Shown: positions 40,070 to 49,976, numbered from the stretch's first letter. The stretch is DNA of 64,000 nt from Motilimonas sp. E26 (GCF_021278025.1 NZ_JAIBHJ010000001.1:91408-155407), one strand, 5' to 3'. Translations and numbers: made by a program. The notes: generated by a model not told the origin, from the letters alone.

Positions 40070-40412
40070 TATCATGTCTTCCTTTATCAATTCTAATGAG
40101 TGCTCAACCAGAACGTCCTCGTTCTTTTAAGCCCATTTAGAGTAGATAAAGCGCACAACCATTTATTTCAGATAAAAGACGTTTTTTTGAAACTAAACGA
40201 CAAGATGTCATATACAACGCTCTGGCTACATTTGTCATTTTTCTGCCAACTAGCTGGACTATGTCCATCACAAATGGCTGATTTCAGCAAACTGAATGGT
40301 TACCATTCAACATAGGCCGAAACTGAGAGATGATTTTTTTATAGTTAAATTTCATAAGCTTAATAAAAATCGGGTAACAATTTAGCGAACGTAAATGGCA
40401 CCAACCAGCTTG
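40070..40412. other. Promoter region of the M4 protease
   Basis: A 343-base gap between the regulator gene stop and the protease start, both on the minus strand. It holds the 17-base palindrome at 40293-40309. An open frame at 40100-40315 on the plus strand lacks a ribosome-binding site and is not annotated. Confidence 0.5.
40293..40309. promoter_or_regulatory. Palindrome upstream of the M4 protease gene, possible operator
   Basis: TGAATGGTTACCATTCA is a perfect 8+1+8 inverted repeat about 225 bases upstream of the protease start and about 100 bases after the regulator stop. No T-tract is present. It could be a binding site for a dimeric regulator; AraC-type regulators more often use direct repeats. 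Confidence 0.3.
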
Positions 40413-43400
40413 TTATACTCGCTCGACTTGATCCTGATATTTTTTCGGTGTGACGCCAAAGCGAGCCTTATAAAGGGTTGTAAAATAACTTTGCGAACTA
40501 AAGCCACACATTAACGCCACTTCCGATATAGCAATACCAGAGCGTAGAATTTCATTGGACTGCAGTAACCGATATTCCCGTAGCATTTCACTCGGCGTTA
40601 CCCCTAGCAAGCCTTTAATTTTGCGCTGCAACTGCTTACTGCTCATAAACATTTGCTCGGCACATTGCACAACACTGAAATCACTATCATGAAAATGCTG
40701 CTTAAAAATATGCTCAAGTTTATTCATAAACTCTTGGTCTTTGCCTTTAAGGCCATGACTGATGCCTATGGGACCCGCGCGCTCACTTTTATCAGCGGAG
40801 AAACCATGGGTAAGCGCATTTAAGTTATCTACTTTTAATTTAAGCTCATCAATATCAAATGGCTTGGTGATAAAATCCGTCACTTGATGTACTAGCGCCA
40901 TCCTTCGTGAGTCATCATCGACCTTAGCGGTCACTAATAGAAATGGAATATGGCAGGTTTTATCATTGTCACGAATCGCATCACAAACTTCCAGCCCGGT
41001 TAAACTTGGGATCTGCCAGTCACATAGGATCACATTTGGAATTGCATCAGTGGCTATCGCCAATGCTTGCTGGCCATCACTGGCCACCAAGCATTGGTAG
41101 TGGTCACAAAATACCGACACCAAGTAATCTGACAGCTCAATATTATCCTCAACAATCAACAAAATGTCGTCTATGCCCGTGGCAGTATTCATTGCATTAG
41201 TCTGTGAACGTGTAACGGGTCGCAAGGGCTCTGTTACGGACGGAAAGTCAAAACAAGGCTCAACAATTTCCCTAGCGCGCGCGAGGGGTAAACGGATCAA
41301 AAAGACGCTACCGTGAGCAGAGGTTGATTCCACTGTTATGTCGCCGCCTATCGCAAGCAAAGTTTCCTTAACTAAGGCTAAGCCTAATCCGGTGCCTGTT
41401 ATATCGGGATGTCGCCGCTGTTGTTCTCGATAAAAAGGTTCAAAAATATGGCCTAAATCAGCCTCATCAATGCCATAACCATCGTCTTCAACCGTTATGA
41501 TCAACTGGCCATTGTCTCCATGCCACTTAACGTTAACATGACCACCGGGACGGTTATATTTAATGCCGTTACTGATGACATTTTGAATAATGAGTTGTAA
41601 CTCATCCGCGCTGGCCGCCACCCAATAACCCGCCTGTCCCGATAGGCAAATATCAACTTGTTGGTGCTGTGCTAAATCTTGATACTGCAGCTTAATATGC
41701 TTGATCACCGGGTCAAGCGGCGTGACTGCAGAGGCCTCTCTAAGCCCAGTTTGGGTCAATTTAAGCAGTTTATCTGTCATTAACAGTAAGCGACGCGCGT
41801 TTCTCTCTATTACTGCCCACTGAGTTGGAGTGATAGCAGAGGATGCCTTGTCGGATAGAGCCGACGTTAACGGCCCCAGAATAAGCGTCAAAGGTGTGCG
41901 AAACTCATGGGATACATTAGCAAACAAGCGAACCCGCTGATCCAGCATGGCTTTTATTTCATGGGTACGCTCTTGTACTTTGCCCTCAAGCTTATAATTC
42001 TGACGCTGTAAATATCGCGCTCTAGAGCGCGCAATCACTACGCCAAGCATTATCAGCAGCAACCCCAACAGCAAGGTAAACCAAAGTGTTTGGTAAAAAT
42101 AAGCCGGTACCGCTAGCATCAGCTTTTGTTGCCCCAGCCACACACCGTTCGCGTTTTCACTTTCAATAAAAAAAGTGTGACGCCCTGGCGGCAATTGATG
42201 ATAAGTGACCGAATGCTGACCGGGCTCGGTATAGTTCCAGCTATTATCTATGCCTTGCATTTTATAGCGAAAGCGTGTGTCGGGGTTAAATGAGAAATCG
42301 GCAAAATGTAATCTGATGGCCGAATCTTGCACTAGGTTAAGTCTTTGTTCATATCGAAACGGCACCGCCACCCAAGACGATTCATCACTGCGTATGGTTG
42401 TCGCCTGTTTGACTTCTATATGAGTGACTCGTGCAGCACTGGCCTGCTGCGCTAAATTAACTAGCGCAGGATCAATCTTTAACAAACCATTTATACCGGC
42501 CAGATAAAAACGCCCGTCGGTCAGGGCAAGACTCGCCTTAGCGTTAAATTCTTGAATAGCCATGCCGTGAGCTAATGAAAAACGTCTTACTTGCAAACTG
42601 TCGGGATCAATATGCAACAAGGTCGACCCAGCGTTACTCCAAATACCGCCTTTAGCGTCCTCAAAAACCGAATAGGCGGCCCGCCCTTGATCAAAGCCGC
42701 TGGGCTCCTTTATCAATTGAAACGCTTGAGTATTCAAATCAAAACGGATAACCCCTGAACGACTAGCAAGCCACAAAGCGTTGCCAGATTGATCCACAAT
42801 ATGATCATAAACGCCGTCAAATACTAAGGCACCATTTGCCGTTAGCTCAGTGAGTTGAAAATTTATTTTATCCATCTCAATAAGTTGATTATCCACTGTG
42901 GTCAACCAGACTTTCTCTTGGTTTTGCGCGGCGCTGGTCACCTTAGCTAAAAAGGGCTGATGACTCGGCCAATTATCCGGCTTGAATGGCGAGAACCGAT
43001 CGCTAGACTGATCGTATTTTAATAGACCAGACTCAAACGATAGTGCCCAGAGTGCGTCATTGAATAGCATTAATTCACTGACAAAGCGCCCTCTATTCAT
43101 CTGATCAAAGTGGTCAAACGAATAAGGCTCAAGCTGGCTAGATTGAGGTGAAAAAGTAGCAACACCAAAATCACCAGCTAACCAGGTTTTCTCATTAAAA
43201 GATAAGGAGTGAACGATGACGCCAAGCTTATTGCCATTCATTTTCGTCAATATTTTTTTATCGATCAACTTGCCATCTTGAGACACCAAATTATAAGCAC
43301 CGTTTGCGGTAAAGCTTTGTATCTGATTGTATTTATCTTTGCTCAAGGCCATGACAGAGCTGCCTAATAAGCCATCATTTTTGTCAATTAAATTAAAATA

Positions 43401-44381
43401 TCGCGCAGTGTTCGATAATTTGAACGCACCATGAAGTTGGCTGCCAATCCATAGATTACCAACCTTATCCTCAAAAATCGCACTAACGAACACCTCAGAG
43501 AAGCCCTGACCTAGGCTAATAGGATAGGCTCGTTGTTTGACAAAATCAGCCTGATAAAGGCCTGCTTTTGAGCCCAGCCAAATCAGCCCTGCTGAATCTT
43601 CAAACAAGATTTGCACGGGATCGGTTAACGCCAGTGTTTGATTAGAGAAATAGCGCACCTCATGCGTTTGACTATTAATCTCATAAATTCCATCAGCACT
43701 ACAAACCCATACCACTGTATTGGTCGCAGTAAGGCACGTGGCATCAAGCTCAGCATTGATGGCTTCACTGGTAAAAAGTTCAAAATCGTTGCTCTGTGCC
43801 TGTGAGTAATAAAGCCCTTTGTTGGTCGCTGTCCAAAGGGTATTGTGTCCATCTTTTGTGAGGCTATGCACATCAAGGTTGTGTTTGTTGAGATCAGAGT
43901 CAACAGAAATGTTGGCGACATCACCCCTTTCAGAAACCCGATACACGCCGCCCCTGCCCGCTAAATAGGCGCGCTCACCATCGATAAGAATGCTGCGAAT
44001 GAGATAGCCAGCATGGCTGCCCGTTAACTGCTCAGGAGTGAAACTGCGAACCACAGATTGTGTCGTTGGATCGTAAATATCAAGGCCATTGGTTGTTAAT
44101 ATCCATAAATGACCGTCGCTCCCCCTCGCTAAACGCAGAACAAACTGGCTTGATAACACGCCAGCGGGAATCGATTCAAAGCGGTGGCCATCAAAACGAT
44201 TCACCCCTTCTTGCGTGGCAAACCACAAAAAGCCGCTATCGTCTTGCACCATGGCATTAACACTGGCTTGGGTTAAGCCTTGATTTAATGACACATTGGC
44301 AAAGCTATAATGAGGCGCGCTATGAATTTGCTTTGTAAACAATAACATGAATACAATAAAGGCGAATTTGGCTTGATACAT
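40413..44381 (-). CDS. Hybrid two-component system protein (sensor, kinase, receiver and AraC output in one chain)
   Basis: The 1322-residue protein combines a whole signalling pathway. After a signal peptide (about 1-22) come Reg_prop beta-propeller repeats (for example VNAMVQDDSGFLWFATQEGVNRF, repeated WIGS/WLGS blades) up to about residue 640. A Y_Y_Y domain and a membrane helix near 755-780 follow. The HisKA domain has FANVSHEFRTPLTL, the ATPase domain GTGLGLALVK, the receiver VILCDWQIPSLTG with its phospho-Asp, and the end is an AraC/XylS DNA-binding domain. Such one-protein systems usually sense polysaccharide fragments and activate adjacent degradation genes. The start at 44381 has AAGGATGAG upstream; a start three codons earlier overlaps that element. 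Confidence 0.93.
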   Translation of the reverse strand: MYQAKFAFIVFMLLFTKQIHSAPHYSFANVSLNQGLTQASVNAMVQDDSGFLWFATQEGVNRFDGHRFESIPAGVLSSQFVLRLARGSDGHLWILTTNGLDIYDPTTQSVVRSFTPEQLTGSHAGYLIRSILIDGERAYLAGRGGVYRVSERGDVANISVDSDLNKHNLDVHSLTKDGHNTLWTATNKGLYYSQAQSNDFELFTSEAINAELDATCLTATNTVVWVCSADGIYEINSQTHEVRYFSNQTLALTDPVQILFEDSAGLIWLGSKAGLYQADFVKQRAYPISLGQGFSEVFVSAIFEDKVGNLWIGSQLHGAFKLSNTARYFNLIDKNDGLLGSSVMALSKDKYNQIQSFTANGAYNLVSQDGKLIDKKILTKMNGNKLGVIVHSLSFNEKTWLAGDFGVATFSPQSSQLEPYSFDHFDQMNRGRFVSELMLFNDALWALSFESGLLKYDQSSDRFSPFKPDNWPSHQPFLAKVTSAAQNQEKVWLTTVDNQLIEMDKINFQLTELTANGALVFDGVYDHIVDQSGNALWLASRSGVIRFDLNTQAFQLIKEPSGFDQGRAAYSVFEDAKGGIWSNAGSTLLHIDPDSLQVRRFSLAHGMAIQEFNAKASLALTDGRFYLAGINGLLKIDPALVNLAQQASAARVTHIEVKQATTIRSDESSWVAVPFRYEQRLNLVQDSAIRLHFADFSFNPDTRFRYKMQGIDNSWNYTEPGQHSVTYHQLPPGRHTFFIESENANGVWLGQQKLMLAVPAYFYQTLWFTLLLGLLLIMLGVVIARSRARYLQRQNYKLEGKVQERTHEIKAMLDQRVRLFANVSHEFRTPLTLILGPLTSALSDKASSAITPTQWAVIERNARRLLLMTDKLLKLTQTGLREASAVTPLDPVIKHIKLQYQDLAQHQQVDICLSGQAGYWVAASADELQLIIQNVISNGIKYNRPGGHVNVKWHGDNGQLIITVEDDGYGIDEADLGHIFEPFYREQQRRHPDITGTGLGLALVKETLLAIGGDITVESTSAHGSVFLIRLPLARAREIVEPCFDFPSVTEPLRPVTRSQTNAMNTATGIDDILLIVEDNIELSDYLVSVFCDHYQCLVASDGQQALAIATDAIPNVILCDWQIPSLTGLEVCDAIRDNDKTCHIPFLLVTAKVDDDSRRMALVHQVTDFITKPFDIDELKLKVDNLNALTHGFSADKSERAGPIGISHGLKGKDQEFMNKLEHIFKQHFHDSDFSVVQCAEQMFMSSKQLQRKIKGLLGVTPSEMLREYRLLQSNEILRSGIAISEVALMCGFSSQSYFTTLYKARFGVTPKKYQDQVERV

Positions 44382-44565
44382 CTGTCTCATCCTTGAGATC
44401 GCTTATTTCACCATGGATAACACTAGTATCCTGCTGAGATATAGAACATTGTATGTTAATTGATTGTTAAGGAACGGCGCAATAACTGAAATGCTTTATT
44501 GGGATCTAAGTGAGTTCGAACTCGGCTGAAGCAGCAGAAATACTGCAATATTGCATACGCTTTGC
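44382..44565. other. Upstream region of the hybrid two-component gene
   Basis: This stretch between the start codon and the first REP unit presumably contains the promoter. Nothing else is identified. Confidence 0.4.
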
Positions 44566-45276
44566 TCGCAGAATAAATTCTGCTCCTACACCACGCATCA
44601 GGCCCTGTAGGAACGGTATTTATACCGCGAAAACTAGTGATTATTCGCAGAATAAATTCTCCTACTGCGCCACGCATCAGGCCCAGTAGGAACGGTATTT
44701 ACACCGCGAAATCTAGTGATTATTCGCAGAATAAATTCTGCTCCTACGCCTCGAATCAGGCCCCGTAGGAGCGGTATTTATACCGCGAAAACTAGTGATT
44801 ATTCGCAGAATAAACTCTCCTACTGCGCCACGCATCAGGCCCTGTAGGAACGGTATTTATACCGCGAAATCTAGTGATTATTCGCAGAATAAACTCTCCT
44901 ACTGCGCCACGCATCAGGCCCTGTAGGAGCGGTATTTATACCGCGAAAACTAGTGATTATTCGCAGAATAAATTCTGCTCCTGCGCCACGCATCAGGCCC
45001 AGTAGGAACGGTATTTATACAGCGAAATCTAGTGATTATTCGCAGAATAAATTCTGCTACTACGCCACGTATCAGGCCCTGTAGGAACGGTATTTATACC
45101 GCGAAAGCTAGTGATTATTCGCAGAATAAATTCTCCTACTACGCCACGCATCAGGCCCTGTAGGAACGGTATTTATACCGCGAAAACTAGTTATTATTCA
45201 CAGAATAAATTTTCCTACTGCGCCACGCATCAGGCCCTGTAGGAGCGGTATTTATACCGCGAAAACTAGTAATTAA
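44566..45276. repeat. 79-bp x 9 tandem array of inverted REP pairs
   Basis: Nine units start exactly 79 bases apart (44566, 44645, 44724, 44803, 44882, 44961, 45040, 45119, 45198). Each unit holds two 25-base REPs in opposite orientation separated by about 17 bases (CCACGCATCAGGCCC core) and joined to the next unit by AACTAGTGATTA or ATCTAGTGATTA. Read toward GTAGGAG...CGAA, the left REP carries the stem CAGAA-TTTA-TTCTG and the right one CGGTA-TTTA-TACCG, so stem pairs differ in a compensatory way. The array starts two bases after the end of the DUF4132 operon and could act as its 3' boundary. Short frames across it are artefacts. Confidence 0.95.
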
Positions 45277-45277
45277 C

Positions 45278-46396
45278 TCACTCTGCTTCCATCATCAATA
45301 CCAAAAAGTCTTTCCAAACCAGAAAATCATCATAACTTTCAATGGCTCCTTCTAGCAGCTCCGCGCCTTCTTCTAACACAGGCCCCAATACGCAAATAAA
45401 ATCTAACACTTCATCATGTTGCAAAATCAAAGTACCGAGTAAGTTACCTTGCTCTAACTTTGAGACAACTTGTTTTAAGTAAGTTGCTAAGTGAGTGTTT
45501 AATGGCTCCATCGCAATGGCATCGCTATATTGCGGATAAAATTCTAAGAAATCTTGCGGATTCTCAGGTGCCATTTCATAACCCGACTGATATTGGCTTT
45601 CTAATTCCACTAAACATTGGCTGGCTTTGCTCAGCACCAGCAAAGTCTCTTCAATACTGGCTTCTTGCGACAAGCCCACGCAAATGGCACGTAAGCCCTC
45701 TAAAGCAACATCGTCTAATTCAGGGCCAACTTGCTCAATTTCAGCTTCTTCATAAGGTGCATCTTCGTCGTACTCATCGTCTTGACCTAATTCCGACAAC
45801 CATTCTTGGTAGCGCATCTCCGACACCATTTGGTATTCGTCATGCTCAACCTCATCGGCATAGTCAGCGTCATACAAAAAACCTTCACGAATTTGCTTGG
45901 GTAAGCCTTGGTGCCAAAGCCGATAGATAGTGCCCAATAAAATAGTGTCCTCCCCTTCAAATGGGCAGTCATCAAACCGCATTACCTGGCCATCGTGAAC
46001 AAAGAACCAAAATTCCCAAGGATCATCATCGCCACAGCCCCAAGACAACACATGTATCTCAGGGCAAAGATGATGTAAAAAGCTAACCAAACCATATTGA
46101 ATTTCATCACCCGATGAACCTCCGACCCAATGGGAGGTAAAATAGCCCGCAATTTCCCCTACGCTCTCAGAGCCAAACTCACTGTAAAGCTCATTCGTTA
46201 CGTAATTGAGCAGATCAGTTGCTAACTCGGCGCCCTTTTCTGGGTTAATGTCAGCCGCTAAGTGTATAAATTGCTGGTCAATATCATCTTGATTTTGACC
46301 AGCATTAAGATCATGTAAGGTGAGCAACGCCACCAACTTTTTATGTTGCTCTGGCTCTGGGTGTTTAAAATATAAATTTGAATGTAACTCTGCCAT
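45278..46396 (-). CDS. Acidic hypothetical protein of the DUF4132 operon
   Basis: A 372-residue, strongly acidic, cytoplasmic protein that I do not recognise. It starts at the ATG at 46396 behind a strong AAGGAG; a longer frame from 46432 is unsupported. An aromatic and acidic core (VLSWGCGDDDPWEFWFFVHD, then FDDCPFEGED) near residues 130-165 looks like a compact folded domain. It is followed by an Asp/Glu-rich segment (around 200-230) and a helical C-terminus. No signal peptide or membrane helix is present. It lies 14 bases after the DUF4132 gene and ends at the REP tandem array, making it the last gene of a three-gene unit. Confidence 0.7.
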   Translation of the reverse strand: MAELHSNLYFKHPEPEQHKKLVALLTLHDLNAGQNQDDIDQQFIHLAADINPEKGAELATDLLNYVTNELYSEFGSESVGEIAGYFTSHWVGGSSGDEIQYGLVSFLHHLCPEIHVLSWGCGDDDPWEFWFFVHDGQVMRFDDCPFEGEDTILLGTIYRLWHQGLPKQIREGFLYDADYADEVEHDEYQMVSEMRYQEWLSELGQDDEYDEDAPYEEAEIEQVGPELDDVALEGLRAICVGLSQEASIEETLLVLSKASQCLVELESQYQSGYEMAPENPQDFLEFYPQYSDAIAMEPLNTHLATYLKQVVSKLEQGNLLGTLILQHDEVLDFICVLGPVLEEGAELLEGAIESYDDFLVWKDFLVLMMEAE

Positions 46397-46410
46397 TTTG
46401 CTCTCCTTAC

Positions 46411-49278
46411 TTACGCGCTTTGCGCGGCGCATTGATTAATTTGACTTAGAATGGTTTCATCTTTGATCTGGTCATCGCTGATCAGTAAAAATATCTTACT
46501 GATAATTTCTGCCATGCGTTTATCGACATCGGCAAATGGCAGATATAAATCCTCACTCGCTTGTCCTTCTGGCACGATACATAAGTAGTTGCCTGGTTGA
46601 ATATGGATCACCCCCGTACCAAGGTGCACTCGATATTGAGCTAGCTTACCGTCAATATAGGCATAGTTGTCTTCACAACGAACTTGTTTCAAGCCTAAAT
46701 CTTGGATCAGGTTTAATACTAACTCGCCGCGGCGCTGCGCACTTTCTGTAGACCAACGGCCATTCTCATCGTCCAGCTGCGCGACCGATGCAACAAGATC
46801 AATATCTCGCATCACTTCAGAGAACACGACCGGCTCAACATCTTCAAGTAACAGCTTGTCATTGCCGCGTTTAAAGTAAATCACATCCATCGGGCCATCA
46901 TCTTCAGCCAAATAGTGGCGTGACTCGGGAAATTCCACTTGGGCATAACATTGCTGTTTCGGAAAACGTTTAAAAACCTCGACCCAATCACCACCATATT
47001 GAGTCCAGTTTCTACCTTGGAATAACCGACTAGCAATCGCGCCATCAACCACATGACCGGCAAAACGCATCGAGTCATGCTTGGCTTCAATTTCAGCGGG
47101 CGTCACCACGTAGAGCTCACGAAACGCTTGCTTAAAAGGTTGAACTAATCGCTGTGAAACCACGGCCTGTTGGCTTTGCGGTAAAATATTCGCTTTTAAT
47201 AAATCATACACATGGGCAATCACCGGCTCATCAACAATGGCCACCGCTTCCCCTGATAAACCCGTTAATGTATCCGTAGTGCCATTGAAAAAACCAAAAC
47301 CGGTACCCGATTTTAAAATCAACTGGCTTAACATGCCTTTCACCACAGGCAAGCGACTTAAGGTTGCTAGCTCATCGGCGCTGATGGTATCGCGCTGACA
47401 CATCATTTCTTCTAAGGTATTTTTAAATCGGCTGGCTTGGCTTCGCACGTTATCTTGCGCGGCACGCATGGCCTGATAAATCTGCGTTTTACGCACTTTT
47501 GGCGGCACTGACTTTAGGGCCTTGCCGGCTTTTTTCACCACTATCTTAGCTTTGAGTCCTGCCATCACTAAGCTGACAGTCCAATCTTCTGCTTCATGCT
47601 CTTGGTTAAACGCCACCATGTCATCAGCAATGTCCGCTTCTAATGCCCATTCCATGCGAATTTCATCGCTGTATCCGGCCGACTGCGCTAAATTTTTCAA
47701 GCCCGCTTTCACTGCAGCTTGAGTATTCGCTTGACGCTCCGCGCCATATTGCGTCGCTTCTTTGTGCATTTGTTTAAATTTAAGATAACGCGCTTTTAAT
47801 TCAGCTTCATCCTCAACGGCATACAAGCCATAGGCTTTAATGCCTATTTGGTGATGGCGTACCAACTTCTTCTCAAGTTTATCCTTGTCCCAACCTTTAA
47901 CAGCGGTTAATAGCACCAGATAATTCTTCAGATCGATACTCGATGCGTTCATCGCTTTAATATATTTTTTTAATGCCTTATCGTCGGCGGCCGCCAACAC
48001 CTCACTGGCGGCACTTCTATCGATCACGCCGGAATTTGTGCTGGTTGAATTACAAACGTCTCTGCAACTATCTAACGTTGCTGGATTTCCTTTGCCCCAA
48101 TGAAATAGCATTTTTTGCACGGGTAAAAGAGACTGCCAACCTAGCGCGATCAAAATGGCATCACGGGCAAAGCCTGCATAAGGTAGCGCTGTTAATAAGG
48201 TGGCTTCTTTAAACTCATCTAACATGGCAATTAATTGCGCTTGAGTTTCATCTTTACGCAAACCAGGGCAACGGATTAAATAGTAAGCCGCTTTCGATAC
48301 ATCATCACTGTAATAGGCATTTTTTAGATCTTTAGCTTTGATGCCAATCAGTTCAATTAGCCCCAACCCTTTTTTCAACCATGAAATACCCGCCGTTTGT
48401 GAATAATCAAAAATACTCGATAGCGCATAACCATTTTCAATAGGATCTAATTCTTCCACCAGCTGCTTTAAATACGTGGAATAGGCTTTGATAAATTCGC
48501 TGGAGAACGCACTATCTGCTTTAACTTCATCAATATCAGGCTCAAGCCAATAGCTGCGCACTAACTCAGGGTGAACTAATACCGCCTGTTTAAACCAATC
48601 ATAATCAAACTGATTATTGCTGTGTAAACGCTGGCACACATCTGCAAACTCGCTATAAAGTGAACCAAGTAAATTGTGACTACTTCGGTTACGACTTTCG
48701 TAAGCATAATCACTTTCTTTACGTGCAATTATTCGGTTATGCTGCCCTGAAAAAGCCACTTTTAATGCTTGATTAATCGCAGGGGTTTCTTGCATCAATA
48801 GTAGAAAACGTACACAGTCATAACTGTTGGGAAAACAGTAACGCTGCAAAACATCCGCTTCACTGTAGTATAAATTTGGTGCTATTTCAGTGCCTTCAGA
48901 GTAAGCCTCTAAGATCCAAAATAAACGTTTAATCACCCCTTGGGTTAGGCTCTCATCTGGATGTTCCGCAAAATAATACACGGCAAGCAAGCTGGCAATA
49001 TCAGCAATAAAGCCGTCCATATTTTTCCAGTTGCTTTCAATATAATGCTCCGCCGGGTGCAATAAATATTCAGCTAATTGACTTGATGCATTATCGCCTA
49101 ATTTTTTCGTTAGTTGAGTAACATACTGTTCAATTTCGCACTGCGACTCTGGCTTGTTATTCCTGCCTTCAAATAGGCCTGAAAAATCATCTTTCAGGTC
49201 TCGAATATTGTTTACGTCAGTCAAAAGTTCGCTAACGGCATTAAACACCTGCTGGTGTGCTGGGCGCCAATTTTCCAT
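46411..49278 (-). CDS. DUF4132 domain protein (MolR/YehI-like)
   Basis: A 955-residue cytoplasmic protein. The N-terminal 550 or so residues are mainly helical and unrecognised. From about residue 560 the sequence follows the DUF4132 pattern (MEWALEADIADDMVAF; VRKTQIYQAMRAAQDNVR) and ends with the typical block: FRELYVVTPAE, then SMRFAGHVV, a RDIDLVASVAQ strand, and YRVHLGTGVIHIQPGNYLCIVP. E. coli YehI/MolR has the same domain and often sits near MoxR ATPase and von Willebrand-type genes, but none of those is present here. Function is unknown. It is 14 bases downstream of a small Gly-Gly-ending protein and upstream of an acidic protein, all on one strand. Confidence 0.82.
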   Translation of the reverse strand: MENWRPAHQQVFNAVSELLTDVNNIRDLKDDFSGLFEGRNNKPESQCEIEQYVTQLTKKLGDNASSQLAEYLLHPAEHYIESNWKNMDGFIADIASLLAVYYFAEHPDESLTQGVIKRLFWILEAYSEGTEIAPNLYYSEADVLQRYCFPNSYDCVRFLLLMQETPAINQALKVAFSGQHNRIIARKESDYAYESRNRSSHNLLGSLYSEFADVCQRLHSNNQFDYDWFKQAVLVHPELVRSYWLEPDIDEVKADSAFSSEFIKAYSTYLKQLVEELDPIENGYALSSIFDYSQTAGISWLKKGLGLIELIGIKAKDLKNAYYSDDVSKAAYYLIRCPGLRKDETQAQLIAMLDEFKEATLLTALPYAGFARDAILIALGWQSLLPVQKMLFHWGKGNPATLDSCRDVCNSTSTNSGVIDRSAASEVLAAADDKALKKYIKAMNASSIDLKNYLVLLTAVKGWDKDKLEKKLVRHHQIGIKAYGLYAVEDEAELKARYLKFKQMHKEATQYGAERQANTQAAVKAGLKNLAQSAGYSDEIRMEWALEADIADDMVAFNQEHEAEDWTVSLVMAGLKAKIVVKKAGKALKSVPPKVRKTQIYQAMRAAQDNVRSQASRFKNTLEEMMCQRDTISADELATLSRLPVVKGMLSQLILKSGTGFGFFNGTTDTLTGLSGEAVAIVDEPVIAHVYDLLKANILPQSQQAVVSQRLVQPFKQAFRELYVVTPAEIEAKHDSMRFAGHVVDGAIASRLFQGRNWTQYGGDWVEVFKRFPKQQCYAQVEFPESRHYLAEDDGPMDVIYFKRGNDKLLLEDVEPVVFSEVMRDIDLVASVAQLDDENGRWSTESAQRRGELVLNLIQDLGLKQVRCEDNYAYIDGKLAQYRVHLGTGVIHIQPGNYLCIVPEGQASEDLYLPFADVDKRMAEIISKIFLLISDDQIKDETILSQINQCAAQSA

Positions 49279-49292
49279 TTTATCTCTCCTAG

Positions 49293-49739
49293 TTAGCCGC
49301 CAACCAGCGGGATCAAGCGTAAAAATTTAATGTTTGAATCATTGTGTAGCTGACAAAGTTGATCTACGTCGTGGACTTCTTCACCGTCGATAAAGATTTT
49401 GAAGCGTTTATTACGAAATGCCGTGATGGCTTTCGCCGCTTCTTGTTCAACATTGATGACAGGTGTTGACGTGGTAAGGGGCTTAGCTAAAGCAATTTTG
49501 CCTTCGGCTTGCATTTGCTCGACGTCATCAGGGTGCAAGTATTGGTGCTGCACGCTCTCAGCAATCGATTCAGGCTGATTTTGCGCGGCCGTCATTGCGC
49601 TTATTTGCTTAACCACCGTTAAGCGAATTAACTCACTGGCACTAATGCCGGTTTGGGTTAATTGCAACGAAACATCGGGGACCGGAATATAGTTGGGCTC
49701 GTGACCAAACACTAGAACAGAAATATTGACATGTAACAT
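49293..49739 (-). CDS. Small protein with C-terminal Gly-Gly, possible ubiquitin-like (beta-grasp) fold
   Basis: A 148-residue cytoplasmic protein heading the DUF4132 operon. The N-terminal 50 residues (ISVLVFGHEPNYIPVPD, then a helix SASELIRLTVVKQ) and the C-terminal 40 (KIFIDGEEVHDVDQL, IKFLRLIPLVGG) both have a strand-turn-strand-helix rhythm. The very last residues resemble the FPPVAGG-type tails of MoaD and ThiS and the beta-grasp part of the phage lambda tail protein I. The final two residues are Gly-Gly, exposed for possible activation or conjugation. No E1-, E2- or JAB-like gene is in the window. The fold call is by eye, so treat it as a hypothesis. Confidence 0.6.
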   Translation of the reverse strand: MLHVNISVLVFGHEPNYIPVPDVSLQLTQTGISASELIRLTVVKQISAMTAAQNQPESIAESVQHQYLHPDDVEQMQAEGKIALAKPLTTSTPVINVEQEAAKAITAFRNKRFKIFIDGEEVHDVDQLCQLHNDSNIKFLRLIPLVGG

Positions 49740-49892
49740 AGCGAGACTTTTAACTATTTAATATTGGTATTGCGCCAGTAAAACAAACAATCAGTTAGAG
49801 AGGGTTATTTTTTCTTGGTTAACGTACATTTTTGTGAGGTGGATTTGATCAAAGTGAAACAGGTAGTTCATCCCCCACCTGGCTCGTGCTTT

Positions 49893-49960
49893 ATTCGCAG
49901 AATAAATTCTGCTCCTACCCGGTGAGCCGCACCCGGTAGGAGCAGCAATCATGCTGCGAA
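49893..49960. repeat. Inverted REP pair between DUF4132 operon and creD
   Basis: TTCGCAGAATAAATTCTGCTCCTAC and GTAGGAGCAGCAATCATGCTGCGAA face each other across a short spacer. The right element uses a different stem (CAGCA/TGCTG) from the array copies. Confidence 0.85.
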
Positions 49961-49976
49961 AAAGCCCCCTCAGTGG

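Noticed and set aside
40100..40315. A 71-codon plus-strand frame upstream of the M4 protease
   Set aside because: No ribosome-binding site, no recognisable domain, and it overlaps the expected promoter region.
44456..44677. A 73-codon minus-strand frame
   Set aside because: It lies across the first REP units, has no ribosome-binding site, and its sequence is explained by the repeat.
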